From Oopsacas minuta (lineage: Eukaryota; Porifera; Hexactinellida; Lyssacinosida; Leucopsacidae), in contig JAKMXF010000077.1 in the NCBI GenBank assembly GCA_024704765.1, forward strand, positions 832,516-896,515: 64,000 bases of DNA, written 5' to 3'. Positions within the stretch are counted from its first letter, which is position 1, and every line of letters starts with the position of its first letter. The notes under the pieces are model-generated. The model did no database searches. It saw only the letters and a list, made by a program, of their open reading frames with translations, and was not told where the DNA came from. Of the stretch, positions 47,936-58,511 are shown piece after piece. A program made the position numbers and the translations under genes.

Positions 47936-48653
47936 ATAGGCCTATAGATCTGGAAGGATTTGATTTTTGCTGTTATGTTACGCACAGTAGCCTTTATTAC
48001 CATTTAGGAAATCAACAAATAATATATATTGATTTGTAACATGAATATGGTGATTTACAATCACCATTTTGTATGTTTCGATTTTATCACTTAAATATCA
48101 GTTTGGATGATGATTTTCAAAATCGACAAAATATAAATTTTGATCATACTATAAAATAAATTTTTAAAATGGATAGAATAAGCAAAATACCATGTGGCTA
48201 GAGATGGACACTAAGTTAATCCTTTGGATTTTATCACAGTATCACTTTGAATTACATATTTGAAATATATTAGGGGCAACTCAAACATTTCAGTAGTAGA
48301 AATATGAAATTCGAACATCCCTGCGTCACAAAACAATGTCATCTCGTTTTGACATCGATTATATGATACAGAGCATTAACGGAGCGTGGTGTTGGAGCGC
48401 TCCATTTATTGATACAGTAGCGGTCACACATTGATGAAGTCTGTTAGACTTGTAGACGTTAAGTTAATGGGAAAATTTTTCCCAATATAATACTGACGGC
48501 ACCATTTGGCACTGATGGTGACAGCACACTTAATTAATTCACGATAATGGAACAGCAAGTTTCCTGGAAAATTCACATTTGTCATTTGTTGCACATTTGA
48601 CCTTGTTAATCACAGATGTAGGTTAATGTGTGATGACAACTGCCAAGCATTTG
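47936..48653. other. No recognised gene
   Basis: AT-rich DNA. No exon, end repeat or RNA gene seen. Confidence 0.45.
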
Positions 48654-48661
48654 TTCTTAAC

Positions 48662-48902
48662 CAGTGGCGGATTCTTTAAAAAATTCTCTGTGGGAAAATT
48701 GAACTTATCAGAGCTATTTTTTGATTTCATTATAGAATACTACACAGTACACATATTAGAATTACAATTCGTTGGGTATATCCAAGCAATTCGATATTTT
48801 CTGATTCTTTATTGCACGTTTATATTCTTGTTTACTAATTAATTTCAGTTATTCTAATATTGAAAACTAGAGAGTCAATTACCCCCCAGGAATCCGCCAT
48901 TG
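48662..48902. mobile_element. hAT-type MITE with perfect 8-bp duplication
   Basis: CAGTGGCGGATTC begins the left end and CAATGGCGGATTCC the right end (inverted). TTCTTAAC flanks both sides exactly (48654-48661 and 48903-48910). It is 241 bp with no coding capacity. The end sequence is of the kind used by hAT elements. Confidence 0.93.
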
Positions 48903-48910
48903 TTCTTAAC

Positions 48911-49502
48911 TTTTGTTGTTATCAATTTTCTGATTTTTATAGAGACAACTATAGATGTCTAGTATTGCCTCCTGAACAACCGTACATCATTCTATTTGCG
49001 ACAATCATTTGGGCCACCTCCGGCTGAAACACTTTGGGCTCCCTGTAGCCAAGAGAAGGAGATCGATAATTATAGAGATGCAAATTTGGCATATTGATGA
49101 CAGTCTACGTCAAATATCAAAACAAATGCTTGGCAGTCATCATGGCAATATTATGTGGCTTACAAAGAATTATGAGTTCGGGGCATTAGAGAACTAGACA
49201 TAATTATTTCCTAAATATGTATAACCTACAGTGCAACAGATAAAGGGTATAAATGTAATTTCAGGTGCCCAGAATTTCGGCCAAAAAATTATATCACCAT
49301 AAATCACTTCTCTGCACAACTGTATTATATACTACTTTACTTGTGTCCGCAGATATTACAGCAGCGACAAATATTTACTTCCAATAGATATAGTAGCATT
49401 AGAAAACGCACAATCATAAGTGACTGGAAAATGAACAGAAATGGTGGTGGAATATATGCCAGACTCAATCACTAGCTCTTCTCTCCCTTTATTCATACTT
49501 TC
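48911..49502. other. No recognised gene
   Basis: AT-rich DNA. A 62-codon frame at 49009-49197 has no recognised motif and is not called. Confidence 0.45.
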
Positions 49503-49564
49503 CTAGAGTAACATACATCATGTATAGGGATTGAGAGGTTAGTAGCTTGGTAGAAATAAAAATA

Positions 49565-50812
49565 CAAGGTGTCAAAGTTCTGTTAAATTGCTAAACCTTT
49601 ATAACTTCTAAAAATGCAAAAGTGAGAATGTTAGTAATTTTCACATTGGGTTAATATAGTAACTATGTTGAGTAAACAGCTATGAGTATTCTATATACCC
49701 ACCTCTATTCTTAACTACAGCCTTGAGTCGTCCCTTAAACTGTTGAATAGAATCTCGCATCTCTTGCTGGGGCATTTTTCCCATTCCCTAATGAGCGCGT
49801 TCCTTAGTGATTTCAAACTCCTATGTAGCTTTGACAGGCCCTTGTTTGTAGTGTGCCCCATGCAGAGAAGTCGAATGGGTTAAGATCTGGGCTGAAGGGT
49901 GGCCATTCTTCCTTCGATATAAAATCAATATTTTATGCCCTAACCAAGATTGAGTGGCTTTTGATGCGTGGGCAGGGGCAGAATCCTTTTGGAACACTTT
50001 GCACCCGCATGTTGAATTTCTGGCTCTAAAATTAACTCTCTCTATGTTTTAGAGTCAGTATTAACTCCTTGGGGTGACAACAATCAGATTTGTCCGGCAA
50101 TTGGCAAACACACCAGCACACACCATCAAACATTGGGGTTTTGCACTCTATCAACAAACCATCCTTCATCACTAATGCTTTTTGATGATGCAATTGGAAT
50201 GCGATCATTTTGGGTGCGACTCCTCAATTCTGACAACTTTTTCATGAGTAAATAGTACCTATTTTCAGCACCCACTAGGAGCCGGGCTAGAATCATTTTC
50301 GATATTTTAAATATTTGCTTTATTAAAACAGGAGTAAGATGGTGTGCTGTACGGAGTTTCAAAGACTTAACCCCTAAGTCATTCCGCACCAATTTTCGAA
50401 TGGTTTCGTAAGTAACTAATAAATGGAAAGCCATTTTTCTGATAGAGCGCCGACGATTTCGAGCAATTCGGGGTGGATACCTTTTTCATGCTGTGGGGTG
50501 GAAACTGATTTTGGGCGGTCTAAACATGACCAGTGTCTTTATACGGCTGATGGTGCGGTAAATTAGTTGGCAATTGACTTTTACCTCCTTTAAGCCACTC
50601 AAAATTCTTTCGTAGACTTACCAGCAGTAAAAAATCCAATAATCTTTGAACTTATTGCCGCCATGGGCTGTAAATTTGAAATTTGTATGAGAGATGATTA
50701 TTTGATTCGAAATATCTATTCAAATGTATTAAAACTGTTTAACATAGTGTGTGATAATAACTGTGCCTAAATTAGGGCATACTTTAAGTAACAGAACTTA
50801 ATTGACACCCTG
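49565..50812 (-). mobile_element. Tc1/mariner element
   Basis: The left end CAAGGTGTCAAAGTTCTGTT and the inverted right end CAGGGTGTCAATTAAGTTCT are imperfect inverted repeats flanked by TA at 49563-49564 and 50813-50814. The length is 1248 bp. Confidence 0.88.
49690..50664 (-). pseudogene. Tc1/mariner transposase pseudogene
   Basis: From ATG 50664 the minus strand reads AAISSKIIGFFTAGKSTKEF, a helix-turn-helix start, then a stop. The 102-codon open part (50434-50126) includes YETIRKLVRNDLGVKSLKLR and HHLTPVLIKQIFKISKMILA, then NRYYLLMKKLSELRSRTQND, where the usual DEK Asp of the first catalytic block is not kept. A stop at 50126 precedes MVCAGVFANCRTNLIVVTP (usual MVW.GV...G..PLVFV). The second and third acidic blocks fall in a decayed part near 50020-49870. 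It is the same general group as the copies at 1.4 and 41.3 kb. Confidence 0.75.
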
Positions 50813-50945
50813 TAGAGAGTTACATAAATCATCTTTAGGTATTGAGAGGTTGGTAGCTTGGGAGAAATAGAATTGGAGACTAACACACACTATCACTATC
50901 GATTGAGAGAATATTAGCTGGGTGTGAAACAGAGAGTAACAAAAT

Positions 50946-51927
50946 AATCTTAAAATATGTAATCACTTTTTAATGCCGATATTCATAATCAGCATTAAAA
51001 TTCAGTTATTCTGGAGGTAACAAGGCCATGTATGAAAAATGATACAGAAATATTTTTCGAAGAAAATATAAAAATTTTCCTATACCACCCCAAGGAGATT
51101 TCTTCCCCTTCAATCGGGCTCCCTATTTTATAGTAGCTCATGTGATTTCGAATGGCACTAGTCTCAGCTTCTGATATTGCCCAATACGATGTTATTCTAT
51201 GGAAAGACAGCCAAATAACTTCGAAAAAGCCGTATGAAACAGTCGCCGACTCGAAAATAATACAAATCCCCGATGCCTCTATATCAATTCATTTTACAAT
51301 TTATTTAGCTCTCTTTGTGCCTATTTTCATACTTGTATCAAAAATGAACCTTATGCCATTCTTATCATTCATAAATCAATAGTACAGTCGAGAGTGATAT
51401 TTCTTACTATTGTTGCAGGAAATTTAATAAGAATAATTCAATGGAAATGTATACATCACATCTGAGCATGAAAAAATATTAGAAAAACCGGTGTAGGAAA
51501 ATCCGTTTTTGATCGTATATGATTTTGCTTTATATAATCAGGGCGACCATCTGTTCATTTTTACAAATGACTGTTTATCTCGTATATTCAAACAAAGATT
51601 ATTCCATGTTCATCTCAAAACCCAATGGTTCATGGTTATTGTAGGGTTTATGGACTGTGTTCATCATCTGGCGCTATAAAAATTGCACTTTTTACATGAT
51701 CAAAAGCCAGCAAAAAATCTGCTAACAAAATTACCAAAATCCCAATAATTTTGTATCACTATGTAATATATAGTATTATCGAGAACAAGCACTTCAAGGA
51801 GCAAAAAATCTCAAGCGGAAATAGACCAGATTTCTACTGTAGTAAATTCATTTTGCTGGTGAATAGTGCTGGATGAACCCTTGTACCTGACCGTCAGTAG
51901 TCTGGGTTCCTTATTCATTTTCGTTAG
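50946..51927. other. Upstream region of NUP85, no certain feature
   Basis: AT-rich. A 76-codon frame at 51152-51382 (ALVSASDIAQYDVILWKDSQ, then hydrophobic) could hold a 5' exon of the NUP85 gene but does not clearly match its N-terminus. The NUP85 frame is closed by a TAG at 51925-51927. An AG after a T-rich run at 52011-52012 could be an acceptor. Confidence 0.35.
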
Positions 51928-52023
51928 TGGAATTGGCCTACGTGTTTTTCGGTTAGCTTTAAGAATATTTACCCTTTAATCATTTCGCTCTTTCAATATT
52001 TCGATGTTTTAGTCTTTCTTTGG

Positions 52024-53997
52024 ATGAATCTATACTCTACCATAAAGTTTACGACAAATTACAAATCTTCGCGAATATTTGGCATCCCTAATCTTTATGA
52101 TAGTTTACTTATTTTTACTCATGGTTCAACTACTCCAGATCCACTTCATGATATACTTCACTTCTCTCCACTAAATTCTTATTATTTCAGACCCTATCAG
52201 GTACAGAGTATGATAGAATTGTTCCACTCTATTTTTTTGGAATTACACGCCGCTTTACCTGGCTCAAGTGATCCTTCAAAACATTCTACGGCAGATTCAG
52301 ATTTTTCCTTATTAAATTTTAGTCTACGATACAGAGCTGTTATTCAGAAGGATTTTGGAAATATTTACAGTTCTTTCGATTCCTCATATGACCCTGTATC
52401 AGTTCAACATTTGATTTGGCACTTATCTGAAATACTATATTTAGCACCTACTGAGCATTGCAAAACTAACAAATTATTATCTCTGAAGTTAGCTAATTGG
52501 ATCCAAATTCACGGAAAGCATTCTTGCAAATTTATAGATTCTTGTGATAATTCTAATATTCACCTTTCTGATATTTTGACTGAAATGTGTATATTAATTC
52601 TTCAAGGAAGAATTCATGACTGTGTAAACTTACTCATTCTTGTGCTCGCTGAGAGGGAGGGCTGGCCTACTCTTGTGGATAAACAACTGGATTCAATCCA
52701 ATGTTTTGTTGATTTACTTCATACTTGGCCTTTTCAATTCAATAACGATTCTGAAAACGATCTCTTTAATAAGTGGATATCATGGAAAGATTGTTGCAGG
52801 GATGCTATTGATAATGGCCGTCTACAATCTATTTTTGAAATAGAACAGTTAGCAAAATTGATGAGCGGAAATAGAGATACATTTGAACATATTCCTCTTT
52901 CTTCTTGCCCTCGATGGATAGACATGTTGGTTGGTTTGTTGTTATATTGCCATCCATTCGGAGAAGCATTTAGTACAGAATTAATGGAACTAGTTCGCTA
53001 TGCATACATATCTTTTAACGCTTCGGATGAAATCGATAAGATTTTGCTTAATCTGTTCACTAGCTCGCTATTGGACTTTTTCCAGTTATTATGCAAAATT
53101 GAACCGAGTTGGTGTCTAGCTGCTCATTTAGCTGATTTATTTACTCTAGCTGGCTATCAAGACATTAATTCTCGATTCTATCCCAAATGTGAAAGTAGCG
53201 AAGAGGATGAACTTAGATTAAACGAACATATTATGCTTGGGTACGCATCATCTCTAATGAATAATCCCTTATTTTGGACATCAGGAGCTGACTATTTAAT
53301 ATATGCTTGTCCATCTTTAGGACATACTACGCTGACAACTTATCTTGAACGAATTGGAGCTGGGTCTAATTCTGAAACATCAACTAAAGTAGTAGCTATA
53401 TGTGAGAAATATAATATCAAGAATACTTTATCTATTGTATCCAAAATACAAACTAGGGTGTCTTTGAGACTAGGGGATATACCTCAGGCAATAAATTGGA
53501 GCTTATTAGTAGATGATGACAAATTCAGTAAATATTTAGTACGTAAATATTTATTTCATTATATGATGGAAGGATGTATGCAATATTTATTTGATATACG
53601 CAAATTTAGTTCAAGAATATTCTTTGGTGAAGATTTTGCTTTTCTATTGAAATATTCAGAATTTCATTTTCTATATTCTACTGGAGATGTCTGTAACTCT
53701 GCAAAGCTATTAGCAAGTATTATTCGTTCTGAGGTTGCGCCTAGAGGTTTTTGGATACCGCTCTTTTTCGACATGCTACCTCTACTGGAATTGGAAGAAT
53801 GTCTCTTTTCAGAAGATGATACTTATGAAATGATGAGAGTGCTCCAAGAAGTTTCGTTATCCTACGCGAATAATACTTTCAATATACCTGGTATACATCA
53901 GGAACGAAAGACTGGAATAATTATTAATAACAAATTCAATATTTTGCGATTGGCACTTACTAGAAGTCTCTCAAAACCTTTGATATCAGATATATAA
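52024..53997 (+). CDS. NUP85: NUP85 homologue (nucleoporin, Y-complex)
   Basis: NUP85 is part of the Nup107-160 (Y) complex, the outer-ring scaffold of the nuclear pore, where it binds Seh1. The 657-codon uninterrupted frame is almost exactly as long as human NUP85 (656 aa). Landmarks along it fit that family: a helix near residues 60-80 (QVQSMIELFHSIFLELHAAL), IWHLSEILYLAPTE near 138-151, CILILQGRIHDCVNLL near 189-204, WCLAAHLADLFTLAGY near 362-377, EHIMLGYASSLMNNPLFW and DYLIYACPSLGHTTL near 400-435, and the highly conserved tail APRGFWIPLFFDMLPLLELE near 575-595. These form the alpha-helical ancestral coatomer-type fold. I chose ATG 52024 because the length and first helix then match. An upstream exon is possible (in-frame open back to 51928, candidate acceptor ending at 52012). 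No stop or frameshift is present, so the gene looks functional. Confidence 0.92.
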   Translation: MNLYSTIKFTTNYKSSRIFGIPNLYDSLLIFTHGSTTPDPLHDILHFSPLNSYYFRPYQVQSMIELFHSIFLELHAALPGSSDPSKHSTADSDFSLLNFSLRYRAVIQKDFGNIYSSFDSSYDPVSVQHLIWHLSEILYLAPTEHCKTNKLLSLKLANWIQIHGKHSCKFIDSCDNSNIHLSDILTEMCILILQGRIHDCVNLLILVLAEREGWPTLVDKQLDSIQCFVDLLHTWPFQFNNDSENDLFNKWISWKDCCRDAIDNGRLQSIFEIEQLAKLMSGNRDTFEHIPLSSCPRWIDMLVGLLLYCHPFGEAFSTELMELVRYAYISFNASDEIDKILLNLFTSSLLDFFQLLCKIEPSWCLAAHLADLFTLAGYQDINSRFYPKCESSEEDELRLNEHIMLGYASSLMNNPLFWTSGADYLIYACPSLGHTTLTTYLERIGAGSNSETSTKVVAICEKYNIKNTLSIVSKIQTRVSLRLGDIPQAINWSLLVDDDKFSKYLVRKYLFHYMMEGCMQYLFDIRKFSSRIFFGEDFAFLLKYSEFHFLYSTGDVCNSAKLLASIIRSEVAPRGFWIPLFFDMLPLLELEECLFSEDDTYEMMRVLQEVSLSYANNTFNIPGIHQERKTGIIINNKFNILRLALTRSLSKPLISDI

Positions 53998-54154
53998 ATA
54001 GTTTACTTTTAAATATACTTTCGTTTTATTATGGATTCCAAGTGAAATACCTTAGTCAGTGGGATACGTTTTAGTTACTTTATTTTATCCATTTGGAACG
54101 TAAGTACAGTGTATTACTCAGGGTACAAAAATAGATTTGCTTAGGATTACAATA

Positions 54155-54858
54155 CAATAGAACCTGTATAAGTGGGGAAGTCGAGACGGCGAATCTACTG
54201 ACAAGTCCCCCATTCCCCATTTATAATTCAAATGCAGATGTCCTTTAACCAAGGTTTTTTGAGTCAATATGATAGCCACTTCCACAACTACTGTTTTTTC
54301 AATAATATTGGAAGATTATAACATGCTTTGATGTTGTGATTAGATAAATAATTTCGCTACAAAATTTCTTAGAAAACCAATAAATTTCAATCCATCATTG
54401 CGATAAATACGTCAATTTTCTAAAATTATCACATACAGTATTCCCTCGAATAATCGCCCTTCTGATGCTCCTAAAATATATTCAATACTTAAAGTGAATC
54501 GTCATATCCCCTTTATTTTGGTCAATACACTGTTTGTTAGGATAAATACACAAATTGCAAGCACATAGGTATGATAGTATCGATATTATCGTGTTTAGAA
54601 AAATAAAATCTTGCCTCTTAGGGGGCTTGAGATTCGTCCGGTATATTCGAGGTATTATGGCAAATTGATTATTCAAAGAAAATTTATCGTAGAATTCCAC
54701 TTATAGAGGTAAATGTATAAAGTGTATAATTATCTCTACAGTATGCCCCATCCCCCGTTTATTGAGGTTCGTTTCTATAGAAATGAATGAAGGTGGACAA
54801 AAATTGTCCCGTTTATAGAGGTTCCCATTTATATAGACTCAGCTTATATAGGTTGCAC
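54155..54858. mobile_element. Non-autonomous DNA element with a nested MITE
   Basis: The left end CAATAGAACCTGTATAAGTG and the inverted right end GTGCAACCTATATAAGCTGA are flanked by TA at 54153-54154 and 54859-54860. TATA(A)G-type repeats lie inside both ends (for example GTTTATAGAGGTTCCCATTT). The 704 bp include a MITE of family D. There is no coding capacity. The ends suggest a pogo/Tigger-type origin. Confidence 0.7.
54434..54664 (-). mobile_element. MITE family D, copy 2 (nested)
   Basis: The left end CAGTATTCCCTCGAATAATC and the inverted right end GCCATAATACCTCGAATATA match the family. The interior TTTGTTAGGATAAATACACA is the inverted counterpart of the interior of the copy at 20862-21130. 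It is inserted within the 54155-54858 element. The boundary is accurate to a few bases. Confidence 0.75.
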
Positions 54859-55208
54859 TAAAGGTTCATCAAGGCGTATGCGTCACGCTTACAGCCGCAC
54901 GCATTTAATCAAATGTAGGCCTAGGCGTGTCAAAATTCGGATAAGACCCCATACCGTAATATTATAGGTATACTGGAGGCGAGCGTGAAATCACTTAGGG
55001 GAATATTTTAGGCATTGGTACAGAATGGCTGGATGAACCTTGAGCATACACTGTACTGGGATTTTTTTGAAATAAACACAACTATTGTATTTCAATCATA
55101 TATATATATATTTATATATATATACAGTCAAGGGACAAAAGTGTTCGACCACACAAATATATTGTCATAAATTGTATACTCTATCTCGTTCCTATATATC
55201 GTGTAGTC

Positions 55209-57671
55209 CAGTGCTTCTCAAACTTTTTTATGTCGCGGCCCCAAAGTTTCTCCATTACAATTCCACGGACCCCTGCTTGTTGGTCTCATTTTTAGTAAAT
55301 ACAATTTGTTTTTATTATTGTATTCTATCAGTGTTAAGTAGTAAGAGGTATATTGTGATATAATTATAAGATCAATTATACTAATGAGAACTGTGTGCTT
55401 GCTTCGATTTGACGAGCTTATCTAGCCTCGGTTCGATTGATGAAAGTGCCACACGTAGTGGAGATCTGACATCCAGAGAATTCCTATATTTTGTTTTGAT
55501 AATGCTCATTGTTGAAAACCCCATTTCACAAAGGTAAGTAGATGGAAAGGGTAGAATTCTTTTCAGGGCCAACTCACTAAGTTCTGGATATTCGGGTCTA
55601 ACCTTTATCCAGAATTCAGCGAGTGTTATTTCGCTGTAAAAAATATTCTTTAATCCTTGATCTCCTGCCAGGTCTAATAATTTGTCTTCTAAATGAACAT
55701 TCAACTCGTCCTTCAATTGCAAAAAGGGATTACAGATCCAACCGTTTCCTTCTCTAGGATCTTGTTCTTTCGGGAAGTAAAATTCAAAGCGCTCAGCTAG
55801 TGATTTCAAATGTTCGGTGATAATATTCGCTAGAGAAGTCGCATCAAGTCCACTTTCACAATTAATTATTTCCGATAAATTTGGAAACATGTCGTAACAA
55901 TCTCGAGAGACTCGATGTTGCCATGCAGCTAACTTTCTTTTAAAACCGTCAATCTTGTTAGCTGGTGCAAAATTAATTGCCATCCTACCTTACATTGATC
56001 TGTTTAGCTCATTAAGCATTGAGAATATATCAGACAGATATGTCAGCTTTGTATTCCAGTTTACATCTTGAAAATTTTCAGCCCATTCGGGTTTTTTATC
56101 AAGCAGAAATGTTGTTAGTTCGTTTCGGAGCTCAAAAACTCTTGATGACACTTTTCCTCTGGATAGCCAACGTACTTCAGCATGCAAGAGCAGTTGTATA
56201 TGGTCAGCTCCCATCTGATCACACAAGGAAGCGAATAAGCGAGAATTCAGAGCGTTCGCTTTTACATGGTTGACAACTTTGACAACTTGACATAATACAT
56301 CATTGAGTTCCTTTGACATCTTCTTTGTTGCTAAGTTTTCTCGATGAATAAAACAGTGTGTTGGGTCGCAATCTGGTGCTACTTCTTTAATTTTTGCAAC
56401 AACTCCAGAATGTCGTCCTGTCATTGCAGCAGCACCGTCAGTACATACACCAACACAAAACTTCCAATCTAATCCTGATTGATCAACGATATAGTTATTC
56501 AATCCATCAAAAATTTGAGAACTAGTGGTATTTGTAGGCAATGATATCGAACATAAATACTCTTCTTTCACATCACCACAATGTTCAAAACGAACATATA
56601 ACAACAAAATCGCCAAATTTGCTACGTCAGTAGATTCATCAAGCTGCAAAGAATACCATTTGGCTGATTTTATTTGTTCGATCAGCTGTTCCTCCATGTC
56701 GCAAGCAAGATCGATCACTCTTCTAGCAACAGTGTCGTTTGACAGTGGAACCCGCGCAGTTATCTTTGCTACAGATTCTCCCAACATTTCTCGGCATACA
56801 TCACCAATGCAACCAACCAGAAGTTGTTCCCCAATTATGTATGGTTTTTTTGCCTTTGCAATACGTAAAGATACCTTGTAAGAAGCTCTTAATGCTGAAA
56901 CATTTGTGTGAGATGAAACATACATTTGTTTCTGGCAGCCTGTTAATTCGTCGCGCTTTCTCTTAAAAAACTCAACTGGTTTTGAGATCAGCTCCTTGTG
57001 CTTCGTTTGTAAATGTTTACTGAGCTTTGAAGGCTTTAAAGCTTCATTGGACAAAACCTCGCCACATACAACACACTGAGGCTTCTGTAATCCATCTTTG
57101 AATATAGAAGTAAAACCAAAACGAATGAATGAAATGTCGTAGTTACGGATTTTCGTACAACCTCTTTTGCCCAGTTTGTCGGATTTATCAATTAACTCAT
57201 CTTCATCAGATCCCGAAATCTCTTGAGAATCTGTATAGAGTCTATTACTCTTAGTTAGATAAGTATCCAATTGTCCTCGCTTTCGTTTGGCCATAAAATT
57301 CTTTTCAACGATACCAAATTAATAACTAAAATATTAATAGATATTAGCAAAGGTACGATCAATTTAAACAATATCAATGGAAGCTCTACCTACTCTTAAA
57401 AGAGGATGATTGTTTGTATTTAACGCTCTATGTTATATGTTTGCAGGGTGACATAATTCTAAATAGCATTCAAGGAAGTGGAATAAGTGGAATTTGTTTA
57501 CAATTCGAGGAAAGCGAAAGGAATTCAGATATTATCGTAGAAGTTGTGTGGAGTAACTAAAACTCTAATGAATAAAATTTCGTAAATCACTTTCCATAGC
57601 CATTCCGCGGCCCCTTTGCAACCCCCTCGCGGCCCCCTGGAGGGCCGCGGACCCCAGTTTGAGTACCACTG
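55209..57671 (-). mobile_element. hAT element (ZBED5-like) with perfect 8-bp duplication
   Basis: The left end CAGTGCTTCTCAAACTTTTT and the inverted right end CAGTGGTACTCAAACTGGGG are flanked exactly by GTGTAGTC (55201-55208 and 57672-57679). GC-rich GCGGCCCC blocks lie just inside both ends. It is 2463 bp and lies in the left arm of the foldback element, whose sequence continues on both sides. It is the best preserved autonomous-type element in the window. Confidence 0.96.
55381..57294 (-). pseudogene. hAT (ZBED5-like) transposase with a single in-frame stop
   Basis: From ATG 57294, 434 codons are open, then one TAA (55990-55992), after which the same frame stays open to a stop at 55381. 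Total length is about 637 codons, as expected for this transposase group. Residues 50-105 form a BED-type zinc finger (C74, C77, H94, H99). The first catalytic Asp is in SLQLDESTDV (D219), the second in GVCTDGAAAMTGRHSGVV (D286), the conserved Trp in LLHAEVRWLSRGK (about 376), and the last Glu in the dimerisation part LPFPSTYLCEMGFSTMSIIK near 55500. All key residues are present. The only visible lesion is the stop between LNELNRSM and GRMAINFAPANK. A very recent copy is implied, or an element still mobilisable in trans. Confidence 0.92.
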
Positions 57672-58511
57672 GTGTAGTCTATATTCGTAGCTACAATCCA
57701 GTAATTTGCATAGAATGACATATGTTTTTCAAGAATTTCAAAAAAATATTTTCGATTTACACTTTTTGAAGGTGTTAATTATTCATAATCATTAGATAAT
57801 TATCGATAGTCAAAATGTGTGGTAATTCAAAACCTATTAAGAATCTATAATTTCTGACTTGATATTTGAATTCTACGTAGTCGAGTTACCCCAGATTAAA
57901 TTTTCAATGGGATTGAACTATTCTTGCCAAAGTTATAGTAGAATTTCAATTTGTGCCATTTGTGCCACCTTTTGCCCAAGGTGGCACAAGTGGCCGCTAC
58001 CAAGAGGTTATTTTGTAATTCAAGGGTTAACATAGTCATATCATTCGAAAATATTAATTTTGATTTATTCCTCCTAACCCTAGTTGATTTCCTTGCAGTG
58101 GCGCTTTTCCTACTACCTGTGCCACCTTGGGCAAAAGGTGGCACAAATGGCACAAATTGAAATTCTTCTATAACTTTGGCAAAAATTGTTCAATCCCCTT
58201 GAAAATTTAATCTGGGGTAACTCGCCTACGTAGAATTCAAATATCAAGTCAGAAATTATAGATACTTAATAGGTTTTGAATTACCACATATTTTGACTAT
58301 CAATAATTATCTAATATTGATTAATAATCAACATATTCAAAAAGTGTAAATCGAAAATATTTTTTAGAAATTCTTGAAAAACATATGTTATTCTATGCAA
58401 ATTACTAGATTGCAGCTACGAATATAGACTACACGATATATAGGAGCGGGAAAGAGATACAATTTATAACAATATATTTGTGTGTTCGAACACTTTTGTC
58501 CCTTGACTGTA

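Larger units (their letters stand above)
49503..50880 (+). repeat. ~63-bp tandem repeat split by a mariner relative
   Basis: Bases 49503-49562 and 50815-50880 are direct repeats of each other (GATTGAGAGGTT then AGCTTGG.AGAAATA on both sides). Before the element at 49565-50812 inserted they would have been adjacent tandem units. A weaker third unit may follow at about 50895-50945. Confidence 0.75.
55125..58509. mobile_element. Foldback (long inverted repeat) element, 914 bp without its insertion
   Basis: It starts CAGTCAAGGGACAAAAGTGT and ends with the inverted same sequence, flanked by TA at 55123-55124 and 58510-58511. The two arms, each about 390-400 bp, are near-perfect reverse complements right up to GTGCCACCTT...AAGGTGGCAC palindromes that border a spacer of about 125 bp (roughly 57994-58117). 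The left arm is interrupted by the hAT at 55209-57671. TA flanks suggest it was moved by a Tc1/mariner-type transposase. Frames of 69 and 85 codons in the centre are by-products of the palindrome. Confidence 0.92.

Noticed and set aside
51152-51382. A 76-codon frame considered as the first exon of NUP85
   Set aside because: The peptide does not match the family N-terminus, and the main frame already has the full expected length. Kept only as a possibility.
56525-56881. 118-codon and neighbouring plus-strand frames within the hAT at 55-57 kb
   Set aside because: Antisense shadows of a well-supported transposase.
57896-58160. Opposed frames of 85 and 69 codons with repeated ALGK/AQGG-like segments
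   Set aside because: They arise from the central palindrome of the foldback element and have no family resemblance.
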